64,000 nt of DNA from positions 7,378,001-7,442,000 of the forward strand of contig NZ_JACHNE010000001.1 in NCBI RefSeq assembly GCF_014205255.1. The letters run 5' to 3'. The position numbers and the translations under genes are program-made. Positions 60,213-64,000 of the stretch are shown here, in pieces; the stretch's first letter is position 1; every line of letters starts with the position of its first letter. Below the pieces are notes generated by a model. It was not told where the DNA came from. It did no database searches and was given only the letters and a program-made list of their open reading frames with translations. The DNA is from Streptomyces caelestis (GTDB lineage: Bacteria; Actinomycetota; Actinomycetes; Streptomycetales; Streptomycetaceae).

Positions 60213-60332
60213 ATGCGACACCCCTCGCGTTCAGTACTTTTAGCCGCCGCCTTCGCGGTCGTCCCCGGCTGCGCGAGTGCCGGTGCCGGGTTCCTCGTGT
60301 CCTTGTCGGAGCGCACCCCCCTGAACGGCTGA
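60213..60332 (+). CDS. Possible 39-residue leader peptide with TTA codon
   Basis: ATG 60213 opens a 39-codon frame with a basic start and a hydrophobic stretch (SVLLAAAFAVVPGCASAGAG), ending at TGA 60330-60332, 32 nt before the GH6 start and downstream of its promoter. Codon 10 is TTA, as is codon 8 of the GH6 gene. It could be a small secreted or lipoprotein-like peptide or a translated leader. No strong ribosome site is seen, so it stays tentative. Confidence 0.3.
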   Translation: MRHPSRSVLLAAAFAVVPGCASAGAGFLVSLSERTPLNG

Positions 60333-60364
60333 CACCCCCACCACCGAAAGGGAAACCCGCACTC

Positions 60365-62086
60365 ATGAGCCGTACGAGAACAGCGTTACTGGCCGCCATG
60401 GCCCTGGTCGCCGGAGCCACCGGCACGGCGTTCGCCGCCGACCCGGGCGGCCTCGGCGCCGCCGCCGTCCCCTGCACCGTCGACTACAAGGTGCAGAACC
60501 AGTGGAGCACCGGCTTCACCGCCGCCGTGACCGTCACCAACAACAGCGCCGCGAAGTCGTCGTGGTCGCTGAAGTGGTCGTACGCCGGCAACCAGAAGGT
60601 CACCAGCGGCTGGAACGCCAAGATCAGCCAGAGCGGTGCCGACGTCACCGTGGCCAACGAGAGCTACAACGCCCAGCTCGCGACGGGCGGTTCGGTCAGC
60701 TTCGGCTTCCAGGGCTCCTACAGCGGCAGCAACGCGATCCCGGCCACCTTCACTCTTGACGGTGTGACCTGCAACGTCGACAGCGGCGGTCCCGGCGGCC
60801 CCACGGATCCGCCGGAGCCGGGCGGTCCCGCCAACCGGGTGAACAACCCCTACGACGGCGCCAAGGTGTACGTGAACCCCGAGTGGTCCGCGAAGGCCGC
60901 CGCCGAGCCGGGCGGCAGCCGGATCGCCAACCAGCCGACCGGTGTCTGGCTGGACCGGATCGCCGCGATCAACGGCGTGAACGGCGGTATGGGCCTGCGC
61001 GACCACCTCGACGAGGCGCTGCGCCAGAAGGGCTCCGGCGAGCTGGTCATCCAGCTCGTCATCTACAACCTGCCCGGCCGTGACTGCGCCGCCCTCGCCT
61101 CCAACGGCGAGCTGAAGCCCGACGAGATCGGCCGCTACAAGACGGAGTACATCGACCCGATCAAGGCGATCCTCGCCGACTCGAAGTACTCCTCGCTGCG
61201 GATCGTCACCACCGTCGAGATCGACTCGCTGCCCAACCTCGTCACCAACACCGGCAGCCGCCCGACGGCCACCCCGCAGTGCGACGTGATGAAGGCCAAC
61301 GGCAACTACGTCAAGGGCGTCGGGTACGCGCTGAACAAGCTCGGCGACGTGCCGAACGTCTACAACTACGTCGACGCCGGCCACCACGGCTGGATCGGCT
61401 GGGACGACAACTTCGGTGCCTCCGCGACCCTGTTCAAGGAGGCGGCGACCGCCGAGGGCGCCACCGTCAACGACGTCCACGGCTTCATCACCAACACGGC
61501 GAACTACAGCGCCCTGAAGGAGAACAACTTCTCCATCAACGACAACGTGGCCGGCAAGTCCGTCCGCGAGTCGAAGTGGGTCGACTGGAACCGCTACACC
61601 GACGAGCTGTCCTTCGCCCAGGCCTTCCGCAACCAGCTCGTCTCGGTCGGCTTCCCCTCGGGGATCGGCATGCTGATCGACACCTCCCGCAACGGCTGGG
61701 GCGGCACCGCCCGGCCCACCGGACCGGGCGCGCGGACCTCCGTCGACACCTATGTCGACGGCGGCCGCTACGACCGCCGCATCCACCTCGGCAACTGGTG
61801 CAACCAGTCCGGAGCCGGCCTCGGCGAGCGCCCGCAGGCCAGCCCGGCCGCCGGGATCGACGCGTATGTGTGGATGAAGCCGCCGGGCGAGTCCGACGGG
61901 GCGAGCAAGGAGATCCCGAACCCCGACGGCAAGGGCTTCGACCGGATGTGCGACCCGACGTACGAGGGCAACGCCCGCAACGGCTACAACATGTCGGGTG
62001 CCCTGCCGGACGCGCCGATATCCGGGCACTGGTTCTCCGCCCAGTTCCGGCAGCTGATGCAGAACGCGTACCCGCCGCTGTCCTGA
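60365..62086 (+). CDS. GH6 cellulase (cellobiohydrolase/endoglucanase) with CBM2
   Basis: 573 residues from ATG 60365. Signal peptide 1-25. CBM2 at about 35-138 (CTVDYKVQNQWSTGFTAAVTV ... LDGVTCNV). Gly/Pro linker (GGPGGPTDPPEPGGP). GH6 catalytic domain from 158, with the catalytic Asp in YNLPGRDCAAL, VTTVEIDSLPNLV, NYVDAGHHGWIGWDDN and the closing VWMKPPGESDG. It hydrolyses cellulose from the non-reducing end. Codon 8 is TTA (60386-60388), predicting bldA-dependent translation. A true U-tract terminator follows. Confidence 0.95.
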   Translation: MSRTRTALLAAMALVAGATGTAFAADPGGLGAAAVPCTVDYKVQNQWSTGFTAAVTVTNNSAAKSSWSLKWSYAGNQKVTSGWNAKISQSGADVTVANESYNAQLATGGSVSFGFQGSYSGSNAIPATFTLDGVTCNVDSGGPGGPTDPPEPGGPANRVNNPYDGAKVYVNPEWSAKAAAEPGGSRIANQPTGVWLDRIAAINGVNGGMGLRDHLDEALRQKGSGELVIQLVIYNLPGRDCAALASNGELKPDEIGRYKTEYIDPIKAILADSKYSSLRIVTTVEIDSLPNLVTNTGSRPTATPQCDVMKANGNYVKGVGYALNKLGDVPNVYNYVDAGHHGWIGWDDNFGASATLFKEAATAEGATVNDVHGFITNTANYSALKENNFSINDNVAGKSVRESKWVDWNRYTDELSFAQAFRNQLVSVGFPSGIGMLIDTSRNGWGGTARPTGPGARTSVDTYVDGGRYDRRIHLGNWCNQSGAGLGERPQASPAAGIDAYVWMKPPGESDGASKEIPNPDGKGFDRMCDPTYEGNARNGYNMSGALPDAPISGHWFSAQFRQLMQNAYPPLS

Positions 62087-62108
62087 CCGGCTGACACACC
62101 GTCCCCAC

Positions 62109-62147
62109 GGATCCGCCGGGGCCCTTGGCCCCGGCGGATCCTTTTTT
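62109..62147 (+). terminator. Rho-independent terminator after GH6
   Basis: 15-bp perfect stem GGATCCGCCGGGGCC with 3-nt loop (62109-62141) followed directly by six T residues. Confidence 0.9.
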
Positions 62148-62225
62148 GCGGGAGCGGCAAGAGCAGTGGCCTTCTCCCGGTGCGTCGGCGCAGGCTGGCG
62201 GCATCCGAGGGAGAGGCTGACCACC

Positions 62226-63131
62226 ATGGCGCACGACCACGACCACGACCACAACCGTCGGCACGGCCACGGCCACCACCACGGCCACACGGACATCGAC
62301 TGGGCCGAGATGGGCCCGAGGCTGGAGTCCCAGGCGGAGCTGTTCGCGTCCCTGTACGAGCGGGCCATGGCCTGGCTGGCGCAGGAGGTGACCGAACCGG
62401 GCCTGATCGTCGACGCGGGCAGCGGGCCGGGCGTCGTGTCGTGTCTGTTCGCCGAGACGTTCCCGGGCGCGCGGATCGTCGCGGTGGACGGCTCCGAGCC
62501 GCTGCTGGAGCGGGCGCGGGCGCGGGCCGAGCGGCTGGGGGTCGCCGACCGCTTCGGTACGATCGCCGGTGAACTCCCGGACGTACTCGGCGAGTTGGAT
62601 TACCCGGCCGACCTGCTCTGGGCGAGCCGCAGCCTGCACCACCTCGGCGACCAGCGGGCCGCGCTCACCGCCTTCGCGGCGCGGCTGGCGCCCGGCGGCA
62701 CTCTCGCCCTCATGGAGGGCGGTCTGCCCCCGCGGTACCTGCCGCGCGACATCGGCATCGGCCGGCCCGGGCTCCAGGCGCGGATCGACGCGGTGGAGGC
62801 GGAGTGGTTCACGCGGATGCGCGCGGAGCTCCCGGGCCATGTCGCGCAGACGGAGGACTGGCCGGCCCTGCTGACCGCCGCGGGCCTGCAGCACACCCGG
62901 ACGCACACCTTCCTGCTCGACCTGCCCGCACCCGCCTCGGACCGGGCCCGTGCCTACGTCGTGGCGGCCCTGTCGCACCTGCGCGAGAGGCTCCCGGAGG
63001 GTCTCGACGCGGAGGACCTCGCGACCGTCGACCGGCTCCTCGACCCCGACGACGAGGCGGGCCTGCACCGTCGGCCGGACGTGTTCGTCCTGGAGGCCCA
63101 CACGGTGCACACGGCGGTGCGGGCCGGCTAG
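62226..63131 (+). CDS. SAM-dependent methyltransferase with His-rich N-terminus
   Basis: 301 residues from ATG 62226. The first 25 residues are almost all His and Asp (AHDHDHDHNRRHGHGHHHGH), a likely metal-binding tag. The body is a class I methyltransferase: VDAGSGPGVVSCLFAETFPG, VAVDGSEPLLERARARAERLG, LLWASRSLHHLGDQRAALTAFAARLAPGG. Substrate unknown. The TAG stop is completed by the first base of the MITE-like element that begins at 63131, so the native C-terminus may have been cut. Confidence 0.85.
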   Translation: MAHDHDHDHNRRHGHGHHHGHTDIDWAEMGPRLESQAELFASLYERAMAWLAQEVTEPGLIVDAGSGPGVVSCLFAETFPGARIVAVDGSEPLLERARARAERLGVADRFGTIAGELPDVLGELDYPADLLWASRSLHHLGDQRAALTAFAARLAPGGTLALMEGGLPPRYLPRDIGIGRPGLQARIDAVEAEWFTRMRAELPGHVAQTEDWPALLTAAGLQHTRTHTFLLDLPAPASDRARAYVVAALSHLRERLPEGLDAEDLATVDRLLDPDDEAGLHRRPDVFVLEAHTVHTAVRAG

Positions 63132-63314
63132 GGCCTGTCGTTTGGACCAGGTCGCAGGGAATCGGCGGCACCTTTCGGCGCCGGTGAGCGGGGCCTGGTG
63201 CGTGCAGCTGCAAGGCGGAGGAGGGCGTCGATGCGGAGCATCGGCAACCGACGACAACGCCGCAGATGCGCGTGCCAGGCCCCGCGTCTGCGATCTGATC
63301 CAAACGACAGACCC
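63131..63314. mobile_element. MITE-like element with 27-bp terminal inverted repeats
   Basis: The left end starts GGGCCTGTCGTTTGGACC (63131). The right end (63314-63288), read inward, starts GGGTCTGTCGTTTGGATC; 24 of 27 bp match. A second, inner inverted repeat (GCGGGGCCTGG near 63189 and CCAGGCCCCGC near 63275) lets the whole 184 bp fold into one long hairpin. No transposase is encoded. The ends look like those of Streptomyces IS elements, from memory. Target duplication is not obvious. Confidence 0.75.
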
Positions 63315-63320
63315 CAGGCC

Positions 63321-63351
63321 TTGACTTCGAGAGCACTCAAAGTGATGGACT
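63321..63351 (+). promoter_or_regulatory. MerR-type promoter/operator before SDR gene
   Basis: TTGACT at 63321 and a 19-nt spacer to TGGACT. The spacer carries the dyad ACTTCGAG-AGCA-CTCAAAGT (63324-63343, one mismatch). Long spacer plus central dyad is the layout of MerR-family controlled promoters. Confidence 0.5.
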
Positions 63352-63409
63352 CCCCGGCATCGACCACCCGGCCGGATCTCGGGCCGGGCAAGAATCTCAG
63401 GGGGAATCC

Positions 63410-64000
63410 ATGTCCGACTCTCGAGTTGCGCTCATCACCGGCGGTGGCAGTGGGATCGGCGCCGCCGTGGCGCGGCGGTTGCTGGACGCGGGGCAGCGGG
63501 TCGCCGTCACCGGGCGCGGGGAAGAACGGCTGCGCGGGTTCGCCGAGGAACTCGGGGAGCCCGACGGGCTGTTGACGCTCGTCGGTGACACCGCCGTGTA
63601 CGACGACGTCCGGGCGGCGGTCGACGCGACCGTCAAGGCGTTCGGGCGGCTGGACACGGTCGTGGCCAACGCCGGTTCCGCCACGCACGACACGGTCGCC
63701 GAGGGGGATCCGGCCGGCTGGACCGACATGGTGCTGACGAACGTCCTGGGGCCGGCTCTGCTGATACGGGCGTCCATCGACGCGTTGAAGGAGACGCGGG
63801 GGCGGATCGTGCTCGTCGGGAGCGTCGCCGGGTTCGTGCACGGGCCGGGCAACCTGTACGGGGCGACCAAGTGGGCGGTGACGGGGCTCGCGGAGAACAC
63901 GCGGCGGCAGGTCACGGAGTGGGGGGTGGGGGTGACTCTGGTCGCCCCAGGCCGGGTGGAAACCCCCTTCTGGGACTCCTACGGCAGCCTCCCGCCCGGC
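63410..64000 (+). CDS. Short-chain dehydrogenase/reductase, 3' end outside window
   Basis: 197 residues readable from ATG 63410 (aggggga upstream), open to the right edge. Cofactor motif TGGGSGIG, NAG in VVANAGSATHD, catalytic Ser in LVGSVAG and YxxxK in YGATK; PGRVETPFW after it is typical. Classical NAD(P)-dependent SDR of about 240-250 residues, so about 50 residues are missing at the edge. The dyad upstream suggests induction by a MerR-type regulator not in the window. Confidence 0.92.
   Translation, partial: MSDSRVALITGGGSGIGAAVARRLLDAGQRVAVTGRGEERLRGFAEELGEPDGLLTLVGDTAVYDDVRAAVDATVKAFGRLDTVVANAGSATHDTVAEGDPAGWTDMVLTNVLGPALLIRASIDALKETRGRIVLVGSVAGFVHGPGNLYGATKWAVTGLAENTRRQVTEWGVGVTLVAPGRVETPFWDSYGSLPPG

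Noticed and set aside
63131..63314. The inverted-repeat region considered as a simple terminator of the methyltransferase
   Set aside because: Paired ends are 130 bp apart with IS-like termini and a nested inner repeat, too large and structured for a terminator, although it may act as one.

Overview
The window is a 64 kb piece of a high-GC actinobacterial chromosome, almost certainly Streptomyces. The supporting signs are very high GC with strong third-position bias, many GTG starts and 4-nt stop/start overlaps, a Streptomyces-type gas vesicle cluster with gvpY/gvpZ-like genes, CebR-type operators beside cellulases, a sigma-B/F/G family sigma factor, and rare TTA leucine codons confined to a few genes. 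No rRNA, tRNA, prophage, CRISPR array or complete insertion sequence was seen.

Layout. 1-6.7 kb: a methyltransferase remnant, a secreted SGNH esterase, then a tightly packed M55-M20-S9-S66 peptidase operon that recalls the Bacillus dpp/ykf cell-wall peptide pathway. 6.9-9.5 kb: acetyltransferase, VOC protein, holin-like membrane protein and short-chain dehydrogenase. 9.6-15.3 kb: an F420-type luciferase-like oxidoreductase facing an operon of a type II NADH dehydrogenase-like protein, transketolase and a stand-alone LigD-type polymerase domain. 15.4-20.6 kb: a ten-gene gas vesicle operon (O-A-F-G-Y-Z-J-L-S-K). 20.6-25.6 kb: a 56-residue hydrophobic protein, a methyltransferase, a PAP2/diacylglycerol-kinase fusion, a MOSC protein and an ABC-F ATPase. 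25.7-33.5 kb: stress-type genes (baeRF-like protein, DJ-1/PfpI, CBS pair, DUF2795, pyruvate-oxidase-like enzyme, sigma factor, repeat-bearing surface protein). Several of these, and some genes upstream, carry sites resembling the sigma-B promoter GNNT-N14/15-GGGTAC.

33.6-52.2 kb: a PLP-fold protein without its lysine, two metallo-beta-lactamase-fold proteins, DedA, a holin/phosphodiesterase fusion, a MoxR-VWA/metallopeptidase pair, OsmC, a CorA-like protein, a glycerophosphodiesterase, a second-type DnaK, a shortened orphan NarJ, two helix-turn-helix regulators, pterin dehydratase, a methyltransferase, and a small graveyard of gene fragments. 52.2-62.1 kb: a plant cell wall degradation island with a PL11 rhamnogalacturonan lyase, GH74 xyloglucanase, GH48 exocellulase and GH6 cellulase. 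The last three carry CBM2 modules, and the GH48/GH6 divergent promoter carries CebR boxes. 62.2-64 kb: a His-rich methyltransferase, a 184-bp MITE-like element and the 5' part of a short-chain dehydrogenase.

All assignments are read from the sequence by eye without database searches. Family names rest on recognised motifs, and functional roles are inferences unless stated.
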